Shown here: positions 41,280 through 49,445 of the stretch, in pieces
How the letters are laid out: the number at the start of each line of letters is the position of its first letter
Position numbering within the stretch: the stretch's first letter is position 1
From: CAIWHR01 sp963781285
GTDB lineage: Bacteria > Pseudomonadota > Gammaproteobacteria > Burkholderiales > Casimicrobiaceae
NCBI GenBank assembly: GCA_963781285.1
Contig: CAWAFI010000005.1
Span: 372,001-436,000 of the forward strand
Length of the DNA: 64,000 nucleotides
Direction: 5' to 3'
Notes under the pieces: model-generated
What the model was told of the DNA's origin: nothing
The model's input: the letters and a program-made list of their open reading frames with translations, nothing else
Databases searched by the model: none
Position numbers and translations under genes: made by a program

Positions 41280-42302
41280 ATGGGCATTCTGATCAAGGCG
41301 CCGACCCGCCGGCGCGAATCGCCGGTGGCGATGGCCGAACCGCACGAACCAACCACCGATTCGCGGGGCGCTGCGCATATTCGCGAAGTCGTGCGGATCA
41401 CCGGGCTGCGACGCGAGCAGCTCTACATGTGGCAACGGCGTTATGGCTTTCCGGCCCCGTTGCGCGATGCGTTCGGCGATCGCGTCTATCCCGCCGACCA
41501 GGTGGCCCGGTTGAAACTGATCAAGCAGCTCCTTTCGGAAGGCTGGCGCGCGGGTGCCGTTGTGCCGCTGACCGAATCGGCGCTGCAGTCGATGATGGGT
41601 CTTACGATCGAGGCGCCGTCCCCACTTCCGAACGAGATCGAAAATGCGGTCAAGCTGCTCGGGCAACACCGGATCGGCGAGCTGCAGAATCATCTGTCGA
41701 AGCTACTCGTTGGGCAGGGCCTGCGCAAGTTCCTCGAAACGACGCTCATTCCGTTGAACGAGGCGGTGCACGAGCGCGTCGTGCGCGGCGAGATGCAGAA
41801 TTTCCAGGAGCTGCGCTTCGCCGATCTCGCTCAGCGGCTCCTGCGCGACGTAACAAGGCTCGTCCGGCCGACGCGAGATGCGCGGCAGATCCTGCTCGCG
41901 ACGCCGCCGAACGATCCCAATCAGCTCGGCCTCGCGATCCTCGAGCTCCTGCTGTTCACCGACGGCGTCAACTGCCTGACGCTCGGGGCGGGTGTGCCGG
42001 CGCAGGAGATCGCGGGCGCGGCCGAAGCCTACAAGGCAGCGCTCGTCGTGCTGCTGTTCGACCGCGGTATTTCGGGCAAGATCGCCGGTCAGGAGATCCG
42101 CTCGCTGCGCGCCGAATTGCCGGATACCCTGCCGCTGATCGTCAGTGGCCGCGCGGTGAACCTGCTCGCTAAGCCGATCCCCGACGTGCGCACCGCGGCC
42201 GACTTCAGCTCGATCATGGCGACGATGCGCGAGCTGGGCGTGATGCCGCAGACGCCGGTGGCGATGCTGGGGTTGACGCCCGAGGGGCCGGTGCGCGCGT
42301 AG
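41280..42302 (+). CDS. MerR-family regulator with degenerate cobalamin-binding domain
   Basis: 340 residues. N-terminal MerR helix-turn-helix (IREVVRITGLRREQLYMWQRR near 34-54, RVYPADQVARLKLIKQLL near 68-85), a helical middle domain (115-195), and a C-terminal Rossmann-like domain that begins LLATPPNDPNQLGLAILELLL (205-225). In light- or B12-sensing relatives (CarH/LitR) this spot carries an E/DxHxxG cobalamin ligand. Here it reads DPNQLG (212-217), with Asn in place of the His. So it probably does not ligate cobalamin in the usual way. AGGGA ribosome-binding site just upstream. Confidence 0.85.
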   Translation: MGILIKAPTRRRESPVAMAEPHEPTTDSRGAAHIREVVRITGLRREQLYMWQRRYGFPAPLRDAFGDRVYPADQVARLKLIKQLLSEGWRAGAVVPLTESALQSMMGLTIEAPSPLPNEIENAVKLLGQHRIGELQNHLSKLLVGQGLRKFLETTLIPLNEAVHERVVRGEMQNFQELRFADLAQRLLRDVTRLVRPTRDARQILLATPPNDPNQLGLAILELLLFTDGVNCLTLGAGVPAQEIAGAAEAYKAALVVLLFDRGISGKIAGQEIRSLRAELPDTLPLIVSGRAVNLLAKPIPDVRTAADFSSIMATMRELGVMPQTPVAMLGLTPEGPVRA

Positions 42303-42339
42303 TTCGAGCACCGAGGGCGGGCGGGGCCCGGCGCGTACA

Positions 42340-42522
42340 ATGGTGCCTGTGGCCCTCGTGCGCGATCCCGCTGTTCCGGTTCCGCCTGCCCGCAGGCGGA
42401 TCCCGCGCGTCGTGTGGCATGCGATAGGGCTGATCCTGGCGGTGCTGCTCGCCTACGCGATCTGGCGCGGCTACCAGAGTCCGGATTTCCTGCTCGACCT
42501 CTCAGCCCTCCGGCTGTGTTGA
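42340..42522 (+). CDS. small single-pass membrane protein
   Basis: 60 residues with one transmembrane helix (VWHAIGLILAVLLAYAIWRGY, about 25-45) and the ending SPDFLLDLSALRLC. Short proteins with one helix and a PDF...DxxxxRLC-like tail are common in betaproteobacteria. It lies 37 bases after the MerR gene. A GTG three codons in is an alternative start. Function unknown. Confidence 0.5.
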   Translation: MVPVALVRDPAVPVPPARRRIPRVVWHAIGLILAVLLAYAIWRGYQSPDFLLDLSALRLC

Positions 42523-42583
42523 GACACGATCCGCCGCGTCCCTTGCCGGTCACATGAGATCTTCGGCGCGCCACACCCGGGCC

Positions 42584-43015
42584 TCACGGCTCGTTCAGAA
42601 AATCCTCGAGCCTGCGCCGTTGCCGCTTGGTCGGCCGCCCGGGGAATCGAGGTTGCGCAGCATCGGCTCCGCGCCGACGAAGCATCTCCTCCTCGCGTGC
42701 CTTCAGGCTCGCTGCCGTTTCGCGATAGAGCTTCGCTGCTTCCGCCGCGCTTCCGCGCTGGTCGGATAGTCCGGCCACTTCGACCGTCCATTCAACGCCT
42801 TGCTTGCGGATCGCGACCGCGTCGCCGGCACGGACGGCGTGTGCCGGCTTGACCCGTTCGCCGGCGATACGCGCCTGTCCCGCGTCGACCGCCTGCGCGG
42901 CGAGGCTTCGCGTCTTGTAGAAGCGCGCGGCCCATAGCCATTTGTCGAAGCGGATGCGGCCGGCGGCGGTGTGCCCGTCGTCGCGGTCGCCCGCGCTCCG
43001 CTCAGCCCTAGCCAT
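42584..43015 (-). CDS. hslR: ribosome-associated heat-shock protein Hsp15-like (S4 domain)
   Basis: About 143 residues. An S4 RNA-binding domain (RFDKWLWAARFYKTRSLAAQAVDAGQARIAGERVKPAHAVR, about 22-62) and a basic Arg/Lys-rich tail typical of Hsp15, which rescues stalled 50S subunits carrying nascent chains. The ATG at 43015 overlaps the PaiB-like gene's stop by 8 bases. A start 24 bases upstream is possible but adds nothing family-like. It is near hslO (Hsp33), a common neighbourhood. Confidence 0.85.
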   Translation of the reverse strand: MARAERSAGDRDDGHTAAGRIRFDKWLWAARFYKTRSLAAQAVDAGQARIAGERVKPAHAVRAGDAVAIRKQGVEWTVEVAGLSDQRGSAAEAAKLYRETAASLKAREEEMLRRRGADAAQPRFPGRPTKRQRRRLEDFLNEP

Positions 43016-43649
43016 CGCCGGCCGGCTTGCCGTACGCACGCATCCAGGCTGCGGTCGCGACCGCTTCGGCGTAACCGTCGGCGTCGAGTCCCGCTGCGAC
43101 GCGTGCCCGGTCTTCCTGGCTGCGGTTCTGCGACAGCTTGAACTTGGCGTCGATGCGCCTGACCCTTATCCGGAAGCCGACGATCGCGCCGATCATCGCG
43201 TCGAGCCGCTCGCGGTCGAGGCCGAGCTCCCAGGGCGCCTCGCGATTCCCTTCGAAGCGATGGATCATTACATCGAGGATGGCGCGCGTTTCGGACGCGT
43301 CGCGGGCGAGTTCCAGCGTGCCGTGCGCGTGCACCACCACGTAATTCCAGGTCGGCACGGCGGTCGCGGGATCGGCATACCACGACGGCGACACGTACGC
43401 GTGCGGGCCGTGGAAGATCGCGATCGATTCGCTTGCCTCGGCACGCTTGACGTGCGGATTGGCGCGCGCGAAATGGCCGAGCAGCGTGCCGTGCGGTTCG
43501 CAGTCGGCCACGCCGATGAGCGGAAGGTGCGTAACCAGGGGCTCGGGCTGCACCGGCGTCACCAGTGTCGCGAACGCATGGTCGTGCAGCAGGCGCGCGA
43601 TCGCCGCACGATCGGGCGCGGCGAAATGCCGGGGAAGATAAACGCTCAT
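43008..43649 (-). CDS. PaiB-like FMN-binding protein
   Basis: 213 residues starting MSVYLPRHFAAPDRAAIARLL, the usual start of PaiB-family FMN-binding split-barrel proteins. Conserved strands VTHLPLIGV near 38, LLGHFARANPHVKRAE near 55, and PTWNYVVVHAHGTLEL near 98 are present. In Bacillus the founding member is a negative regulator of sporulation and degradative enzyme genes; the role in proteobacteria is unclear. Length and motifs are normal. It shares an 8-base overlap with hslR and probably one transcript. Confidence 0.85.
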   Translation of the reverse strand: MSVYLPRHFAAPDRAAIARLLHDHAFATLVTPVQPEPLVTHLPLIGVADCEPHGTLLGHFARANPHVKRAEASESIAIFHGPHAYVSPSWYADPATAVPTWNYVVVHAHGTLELARDASETRAILDVMIHRFEGNREAPWELGLDRERLDAMIGAIVGFRIRVRRIDAKFKLSQNRSQEDRARVAAGLDADGYAEAVATAAWMRAYGKPAGDG

Positions 43650-43707
43650 TGGTCTACTTTCACGCCCGGCGGCGCTCACGCTGACAGCCGGCCGGTCGCG
43701 ACGACCG

Positions 43708-44664
43708 TCAATGCCGGATCGGGCCCGGCGGCGCACGGTGCCCCGGGACCACCGCCGGTTGGTCGGAGGCGAACAGCGCGCGCGCGTCGTCCGCGACGAA
43801 CGTGTAGTGACGATTGCAGAACTCGCAGGTGACGCCGATCAGTCCCTGCTCGGCGAGGATGCTCTCGACCTCGGTGCGGCCGATGAGGCGCAGCGCATTG
43901 GCTACCCGCTCTTCCGAACAACTGCATGCGAATCGCGCCGGGCGCAGCCGAAAGAGGCGGATGTCGTCATCCGGAAAATGTCGGCCAAGCAGCGCCTCGG
44001 CGGACCCGCTCGCGAGCAGATTGTCCGGCGCCAGCAGATCGACTCGGGTGACCGCGCGCGCCCAGGTCACGTCGTCGCCGGCGCCCGCGCCCGGCAGCCG
44101 CTGCAGGAGTAGTCCGCGCACCCGGGTGCCATCTGTCGCGAGCAACATCCGGCTTTCGATCTGTTCCGATGTCGTCAGGTAATGTTCGACGAGCGTCGCG
44201 ATCGAGGTCGCTTCCAGCGCCACGACGCCCTGGTAGAGCGGGCCGCCGTCCTTCGGATCGAGTGTGATCGCAAGCCGTCCGTGCTCCGGCCCGCCGGCAA
44301 GTTCGGCCAGCGACGCGCCGGCGGGGAGTGCGCTCGCGGCGTCGTTCCATTGCGCAGTGGCACGTAGCGCGAGCGCGGCGTCGCATTCGACCACCAGCAG
44401 CCGGACAGGGCCGTCACCCTGGAGCTGGACGATCAGCGCCCCCTTGAACTTCAGCGTCGAGGCGAGCAGCGTGGCCGCCGCGAGCACCTCGGCCAGCGCG
44501 CGTTTGAGCGCTGGCGGATAGGGGTGACAGGCGAGGATCTCGCGGCACGTGTCGTCGAGGCTCACCAGCGCGCCGCGGACGGCGGAATGCTCGAACACGA
44601 AACGCGCGAGCGCGTCGGACAGAAGGGCGGGCGCTGCATGCCACCCGTTCGCATTTGCGGACAT
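43708..44664 (-). CDS. hslO: redox-regulated chaperone Hsp33
   Basis: 318 residues. The N-terminal Hsp33 fold includes LVSLDDTCREIL and LLASTLKFKGALIVQLQGDGPV near 68-90. The zinc redox switch is visible as CSC at 247-249 and CEFC at 280-283. Oxidation releases zinc and activates the chaperone. The gene is 58 bases upstream of the PaiB-like gene on the same strand. Confidence 0.95.
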   Translation of the reverse strand: MSANANGWHAAPALLSDALARFVFEHSAVRGALVSLDDTCREILACHPYPPALKRALAEVLAAATLLASTLKFKGALIVQLQGDGPVRLLVVECDAALALRATAQWNDAASALPAGASLAELAGGPEHGRLAITLDPKDGGPLYQGVVALEATSIATLVEHYLTTSEQIESRMLLATDGTRVRGLLLQRLPGAGAGDDVTWARAVTRVDLLAPDNLLASGSAEALLGRHFPDDDIRLFRLRPARFACSCSEERVANALRLIGRTEVESILAEQGLIGVTCEFCNRHYTFVADDARALFASDQPAVVPGHRAPPGPIRH

Positions 44665-44678
44665 AGTGTGAACAGGCC

Positions 44679-45248
44679 TTAGCGCCTTGCCGAAAGCGTG
44701 TAGAGCGTCATCGGCAGCCCGGAGTTCTTGTCGAACATCGCACCGGCCTCGATGCCCGCCTTGGCGATCGCCGCCGCGGTACGCAGCCGCGAGTACTGCG
44801 CGTACATCGCACCCAGCGCAAACTCGCGGCCCGAGCCGACAGCCCAGTATTGCGTGTACTCGAACACCTCGCGCATCGAATAGACGCCGAAGATGCCGTG
44901 CTCGTTGGCGACGAGCGCCGTGACCTGGGTGGACTCATACGGGTCGTCTTCTTCCTCCTTCGGATTCAGGAAGTGCTGTTCCTTCAGGATCGGGTGGAGC
45001 TTGCGGAATGTCTCGAAGATGGCGCCCTTGTGCGAGAAATCGTGGTCGCCGTGCTTCGCGAGCAGGCTTTCGAACACGAGCTGGTGCGCGGCGCTGCCGC
45101 ACAACCCGATGTACGTGCCCTTGTGACGGACGATCTTGTCCGGGGCCTTGTCGTACTGCGCGGGGAGCCGGGTGTCGCCGAAAGTGGTCAGCGAGTCGGC
45201 GGCGATGGCGATTTCGTCGTGCTTGCGAACGACAACGAGCGTAGTCAT
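44679..45248 (-). CDS. proteasome-like Ntn hydrolase, BPH type (betaproteobacterial proteasome homologue)
   Basis: 189 residues. After removal of Met1 the new N-terminus is Thr1 (TTLVVVRKHDEIAIAADSLTTF). Counting from it, Asp17 of AADSLT is exactly in place, and Lys37 of DKIVRHKG fits Lys33 of 20S beta subunits with a 4-residue insertion. GLCGSAAH follows. The pattern fits the BPH family found in some betaproteobacteria, reported to form a double-ring 14-mer without a dedicated ATPase, and differs from HslV. The ATG at 45248 was chosen because only it exposes the catalytic Thr; the open frame extends 70 residues further upstream. The gene lies alone, between hslO and gluQ. Confidence 0.82.
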   Translation of the reverse strand: MTTLVVVRKHDEIAIAADSLTTFGDTRLPAQYDKAPDKIVRHKGTYIGLCGSAAHQLVFESLLAKHGDHDFSHKGAIFETFRKLHPILKEQHFLNPKEEEDDPYESTQVTALVANEHGIFGVYSMREVFEYTQYWAVGSGREFALGAMYAQYSRLRTAAAIAKAGIEAGAMFDKNSGLPMTLYTLSARR

Positions 45249-45292
45249 GGGTGACGGGTTTCCGGTGATGCTGCACTGCGGGAAACCAAAAA

Positions 45293-46246
45293 TTATACCC
45301 CGTCCGGCACGCTCCCGGCCCAGGCTGCCGGCGCCGGGAGCATCGGCACCGGCGGCAGCCGGGCCGGATTCCAGGCGGCAATCGCCCATTGCCAGAACTC
45401 CGCGACCGATGCCGGCAGTGCGGATCCCGCCGGCAATGGCTGATCGAGAAAGCGCCACGCGGCGACCAGCGCGGGCAGCGGCTCGTCCGGGAGCGGCGCG
45501 GCGTGCGTCTGCTTGGAAAGCTTTTCGCCGGCTGCATTGAGCGCGATCGGCACGTGCAGGTACGATGGTTCAGTGAAGTGCAGCCGCCGCTGCAGGAAGA
45601 TCTGGCGCGCGGTCGAGTGCAGCAGGTCGGCGCCGCGGACCACGTGCGTCACGCCCTGCGCCGCGTCGTCGACGACGACGGCAAGCTGGTAGGCGAAGAG
45701 GCCGTCGGCGCGCTGTACGACGAAATCTCCGACGTCGCGCGCGAGATCCTGCGCGTGCGGCCCCAGCAGCCGGTCGCGCCATGCAATGCGCGCCGCGTCC
45801 ACGCGAAGGCGCCACGCCCGTTGCCCGCGCGTCGCGCGATCGGCGGGAATGCCGTCGCGGCACGTGCCGCTGTACACATGCTCGCCGCCGGCGCCGAGCG
45901 GCGCGGTTTCCAGCTCCCGCCGCGTGCACGCGCATTCGTACACGTCGCCCGCATCGCGCAACCGGTCAAGCGCCGCCGCGTAGATCGCGGTGCGCTCCGA
46001 TTGGCGGAGCACCGGACCGTCCCAGGCGCAGCCGCACGTTTCGAGCGCGCGCAGGATCGCGCTTTCGGCATCGAAGCGCGATCGCGGCACGTCGACGTCC
46101 TCGATCCGTACGAACCACTGGCCGCCTGCAGCTCGGGCGTCGCAATGGCTCGCGAGCGCGGCGATCAGCGAACCGAAATGCAGGGGGCCGGTGGGAGAGG
46201 GGGCGAAACGGCCGCGGTACGGCGGCCGCGGCGCTTCGGCGGTCAC
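45293..46246 (-). CDS. gluQ: glutamyl-Q tRNA(Asp) synthetase
   Basis: 317 residues with the class I synthetase core only, lacking the anticodon-binding domain: RFAPSPTGPLHFGSLIAAL (HIGH-like, near 13-31), RIEDVDVPRSR near 47, and KLSKQTH (KMSKS-like, near 240). GluQ attaches glutamate to queuosine in tRNA(Asp), so it works downstream of QueG, also in this window. The ATG overlaps the stop of the transglycosylase gene by 4 bases. The cysteines CACTRRE and CRD (about 105-128) fit the zinc site of the family. Confidence 0.93.
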   Translation of the reverse strand: MTAEAPRPPYRGRFAPSPTGPLHFGSLIAALASHCDARAAGGQWFVRIEDVDVPRSRFDAESAILRALETCGCAWDGPVLRQSERTAIYAAALDRLRDAGDVYECACTRRELETAPLGAGGEHVYSGTCRDGIPADRATRGQRAWRLRVDAARIAWRDRLLGPHAQDLARDVGDFVVQRADGLFAYQLAVVVDDAAQGVTHVVRGADLLHSTARQIFLQRRLHFTEPSYLHVPIALNAAGEKLSKQTHAAPLPDEPLPALVAAWRFLDQPLPAGSALPASVAEFWQWAIAAWNPARLPPVPMLPAPAAWAGSVPDGV

Positions 46247-46902
46247 CGCGCGCTGGTGAGCGACAACGCGGCGCCGAGCCTGGTCGGTGTCGGCGCATAC
46301 TGCCAGTTGCGGTTCATCACGGTCATGACGCCGGTCGGGTATTCCGGGCGGCCGAGGCTCCCGTTGTAGCGGCCGAGCGCGCGATAGAGATCGCCGTTCT
46401 CGATGACGAGGTAGTGGCGCAGGATCACGCAGCCATAGCGCAGATTGGTGCGCAGGTGGAAGAGGTTGTGGTTATCGCCGCTGCCGATCAAGGCCGCCCA
46501 GAACGGCATCACCTGCATGTAGCCGCGCGCCCCCGCGGTCGAGATCGCGTACTTGCGAAATGCGCTTTCGTACTGGATGACGCCGAGAACGAGCTGCGGA
46601 TCCAATCCGGCGCGCGTCGCTTCGTAATGCACGGTGCCGAGGAAGTCCTCGCGGACGCGTAGGTCGGAGATCTTCCCGGCAAGCCGCCGGGACATCTCGT
46701 CTATCCACGGGCGCAGGTCCGGCCGATTGCCGTAGTCGAGCGGCACGGGCCGGTCGGAGATCGCCTGCGACAGCACGGTGACGACGGACGGCGCCAATTG
46801 CTCCTCGATCTGCGCGCCGGCACTCGCGGGCATCGGCGCGAGCGCTACCGCAGCCAGTACGGCTGTGCCAAACTTGTGTACGCAACTGCCGAAAAGCGTC
46901 AT
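46243..46902 (-). CDS. lytic transglycosylase (SLT family)
   Basis: 219 residues. Signal-like N-terminus (TAVLAAVALAPMPASAGA), then the SLT domain with VLGVIQYESAFRKYAIS (catalytic Glu in QYES), GARGYMQVMPFW near 124-135, and LRYGCVILRHYL. It cleaves glycan strands of peptidoglycan. It overlaps proS at 46899-46902 and gluQ at 46243-46246 (ATGA each), so proS, slt and gluQ are one translationally coupled operon. Confidence 0.9.
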   Translation of the reverse strand: MTLFGSCVHKFGTAVLAAVALAPMPASAGAQIEEQLAPSVVTVLSQAISDRPVPLDYGNRPDLRPWIDEMSRRLAGKISDLRVREDFLGTVHYEATRAGLDPQLVLGVIQYESAFRKYAISTAGARGYMQVMPFWAALIGSGDNHNLFHLRTNLRYGCVILRHYLVIENGDLYRALGRYNGSLGRPEYPTGVMTVMNRNWQYAPTPTRLGAALSLTSAR

Positions 46903-48638
46903 GCCGAGAGCGTGCTCCGGATAAACGTGCCGATGTCCGCGACCGGCACCGCCACGGGTTCCGTTGCCGCGTCCGCCACTCGGCGCGCCTCGTATTCGAC
47001 GTTGCCGTTCTTGAGGCCCCGGTCGCCGATGGTAATGCGGTGCGGAATGCCGATCAACTCCAGATCTGCAAACATCACGCCAGGACGCTCGCCCCGGTCA
47101 TCGAGCAACACCTCGACGCCGGCCGCCTCGAGCTCATCGTGGAGCCGGTCGGCCAATGCCTTGACGGTTTCGTTGCGCTCGTAGCCGACGGGCGCGATGG
47201 CCACCGTAAAGGGCGCCAGCGGCTCGGGCCAGACGATGCCCTTCGCATCGTGGTTCTGCTCGATCGCGGCGGCGACCACACGGGTGATGCCGATGCCGTA
47301 GCAGCCCATCTCGATCAGGCGCGATTGCCCCTGGGCGTCGAGATACGTTGCCTCCATGTCCTTCGAGTAGCGGGTGCCCAGCGCGAACACGTGGCCGACT
47401 TCGATGCCGCGCAGGATCTCGAGCTGGCCCTTGCCGTCGGGCGACGGGTCCCCGGCGACGACGTTGCGCAGATCGGCGACCGCATCGGGTTCGCGGCAGT
47501 CGCGGCCGAAGTTGACGCCGCGCAAGTGGAAGTCCGGCTCGTTGGCGCCGCAGATGAAGTCGGCCATCGCGGCGACCGAACGGTCGACGATCAGCGTCAG
47601 ATCCTTCGGAATGCCGACCGGCCCGAGGTAGCCGGGCTTGCAGCCGGTCGCGGCGACGATCTCGGCTTCACTCGCCCAGCGGAATTTTTCCAGGCCTGAA
47701 ATCTTGCTCGTCTTCACTTCGTTGAGCGCGTGGTCGCCGCGGATCAGCAGCATGTAGATGCGCGCGGGCTGCCCTTCGGTGTCGACGGCGAGCATGATGC
47801 ACTTGACCGTGCGCGCAAGCGGCAGCGCGAGCAAGGCAGCGACTTCCTCGCACGTCTCCTGGCCCGGCGTGGGTACTTTCTGCATCGCTTCCGCCGGCGC
47901 GGGGCGCGACACGGCCGGTGCGACCGCCTCCGCCAGCTCGACGTTGGCGGCATAGTCGGACGCGGGGCACCACGCGATCGCGTCTTCGCCCGAGTCCGCG
48001 AGCACCTGGAACTCGTGCGAGGCGCTGCCGCCGATCGGGCCGGTGTCGGCGGCGACCGCGCGAAACCGGAGTCCCATCCGCGAAAAAATCCGCGTGTACG
48101 CGTCGTACATCGCCTGGTAGGACACGAGCATCGCTTCCTGGTCGACGTCGAACGAATACGCGTCCTTCATCACGAACTCGCGCGAGCGCATCACGCCGAA
48201 CCGCGGGCGCACCTCGTCGCGGAACTTCGTCTGGATGTGATAGAAGTTGACCGGGAGCTGTTTGTAGCTGCGCAGGTCCCTGCGCGCAATGTCGGTGATG
48301 ACCTCTTCGGAGGTCGGCTGCATGATGAAGTCGCGCTGGTGGCGGTCCTTGATGCGCAGGAGTTCAGGGCCGTACTTGCCCCAGCGACCCGTCTCCTGCC
48401 ACAGTTCCGCGGGCTGCACGACGGGCATCAGAAGCTCGATCGCGCCGGCGCGATTCATCTCCTCGCGCACGATCGCCTCGACCTTGCGCAGCACGCGCAG
48501 GCCGAGCGGCAGCCAGGTATAGATGCCGGCGGCGAGCCGCTTGATCATTCCGGAGCGCAGCATCAGCCGGTGACTCGCGACCTCGGCTTCGGCGGGGGCT
48601 TCCTTGAGCGTCGTGACGAAGTAACGCGATACGCGCAT
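46899..48638 (-). CDS. proS: prolyl-tRNA synthetase (bacterial type)
   Basis: 579 residues. The start MRVSRYFVTTLKEAPAEAEV, then class II motifs (TWLPLGLRVLRKVEAIVREEMNRAGAIELLMPVVQPAELW near 42; FRDEVRPRFGVMRSREFVMKD near 138). An insertion of about 170 residues (230-400) is the editing domain that removes Ala-tRNA(Pro). The anticodon-binding domain is at the C-terminus (TVAIAPVGYERNETVKALAD near 472). It charges tRNA(Pro). The order proS, slt, gluQ is on the same strand with overlapping stops and starts. Confidence 0.97.
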   Translation of the reverse strand: MRVSRYFVTTLKEAPAEAEVASHRLMLRSGMIKRLAAGIYTWLPLGLRVLRKVEAIVREEMNRAGAIELLMPVVQPAELWQETGRWGKYGPELLRIKDRHQRDFIMQPTSEEVITDIARRDLRSYKQLPVNFYHIQTKFRDEVRPRFGVMRSREFVMKDAYSFDVDQEAMLVSYQAMYDAYTRIFSRMGLRFRAVAADTGPIGGSASHEFQVLADSGEDAIAWCPASDYAANVELAEAVAPAVSRPAPAEAMQKVPTPGQETCEEVAALLALPLARTVKCIMLAVDTEGQPARIYMLLIRGDHALNEVKTSKISGLEKFRWASEAEIVAATGCKPGYLGPVGIPKDLTLIVDRSVAAMADFICGANEPDFHLRGVNFGRDCREPDAVADLRNVVAGDPSPDGKGQLEILRGIEVGHVFALGTRYSKDMEATYLDAQGQSRLIEMGCYGIGITRVVAAAIEQNHDAKGIVWPEPLAPFTVAIAPVGYERNETVKALADRLHDELEAAGVEVLLDDRGERPGVMFADLELIGIPHRITIGDRGLKNGNVEYEARRVADAATEPVAVPVADIGTFIRSTLSA

Positions 48639-48756
48639 GGCGCTGTTTTTGTTGGAAAAGCGCGAATTGTACCGCGAAGGCCGCCGTCCTCGCGACGTGT
48701 TGATCCGGAGCGGACGGCGATGCGCGCTCCAGGTCGCGACACAGGCCCTAAATGCC

Positions 48757-48780
48757 GAGGGCGCCGCAATGGGCGCCCTC
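48757..48780. terminator. GC-rich hairpin between uspA and proS
   Basis: GAGGGCGCC (48757-48765) pairs perfectly with GGCGCCCTC (48772-48780) across a 6-base loop. The hairpin lies between two leftward genes, 3' of uspA, so a terminator is plausible, but no T tract follows on the minus strand. Confidence 0.4.
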
Positions 48781-48855
48781 AGCGGGCGGGACGAGGACGT
48801 CCCGCATGAACCGGCGACACGCGGGCAACTGCCCCGCGGGGCACCGGGAAACCTT

Positions 48856-49299
48856 CTACCTCACGACGATCACCGGCAACTTGGTGTGCGTCAGCACCTT
48901 CTGCGTTTCGCTCCCGAGCAGCAATGCGGACACGCCGCGCCGCCCGTGCGAGGCCATCACGATGCCGTCACACTTGTGCTTTTTCGCAGCGGCAAGGATC
49001 GCTTCCCACGGCGCCGGGGCGATCGAATACGTGGTCTTGCAGTCGACGCCCGCGGCGGCCGCCTTCGCCGCGACCGCATTGAGGATCTTCTGCGCATCCT
49101 CGGCCGCAAGCTTTCCGTATTCCTTGCGCGTCACCGGCTCGTACACGACGCCGTCCGCGTAGGCGGGCATCGGGTAATCGGGCGCGGCATAGAACGCCGT
49201 CAGATTCGCCCCCACCGCCTGCGCGAGCGCAATCGCGTGCGCCAGCGCCTTATCCGACAGTTTCGAGCCATCGGTGGCTACCAGCAGATTCTTGTACAT
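48856..49299 (-). CDS. uspA: universal stress protein (UspA family)
   Basis: 147 residues. MYKNLLVATDGSKLSDKAL at the start, and an ATP-binding loop region SHGRRGVSALLLGSETQKVL near 117-136, of the G-x2-G-x9-G(S/T) type. ATG at 49299 with GGAG just upstream. It is divergent from ccoI, and a TTGAC-N4-ATCAA FNR-like site lies 59-72 bases upstream of its ATG. In pseudomonads uspA-like genes beside cbb3 genes are controlled by Anr, so oxygen-limited expression is plausible. Confidence 0.92.
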   Translation of the reverse strand: MYKNLLVATDGSKLSDKALAHAIALAQAVGANLTAFYAAPDYPMPAYADGVVYEPVTRKEYGKLAAEDAQKILNAVAAKAAAAGVDCKTTYSIAPAPWEAILAAAKKHKCDGIVMASHGRRGVSALLLGSETQKVLTHTKLPVIVVR

Positions 49300-49357
49300 C
49301 TCCGCTCCTCGAGTGGATGAAACAGCTTCATTCTGCCCCGACATGATCGCCTGCGCG

Positions 49358-49371
49358 TTGACCGAAATCAA
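49358..49371. promoter_or_regulatory. FNR/ANR-type binding site between uspA and ccoI
   Basis: TTGACCGAAATCAA is a near-perfect inverted repeat of the FNR consensus TTGAT-N4-ATCAA (nine of ten defined bases). Its centre lies 65 bases from the uspA ATG and about 81 from the chosen ccoI ATG. A uspA start at about 49323 would place it at -41.5. It may serve both directions. Confidence 0.8.
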
Positions 49372-49445
49372 TGGCCTTTGCCCGTGATCAAGAGAGAGGC
49401 GTATGGCGGTTGACCCGCGAACCCATGCCCCGTAGATTCGCCCGG

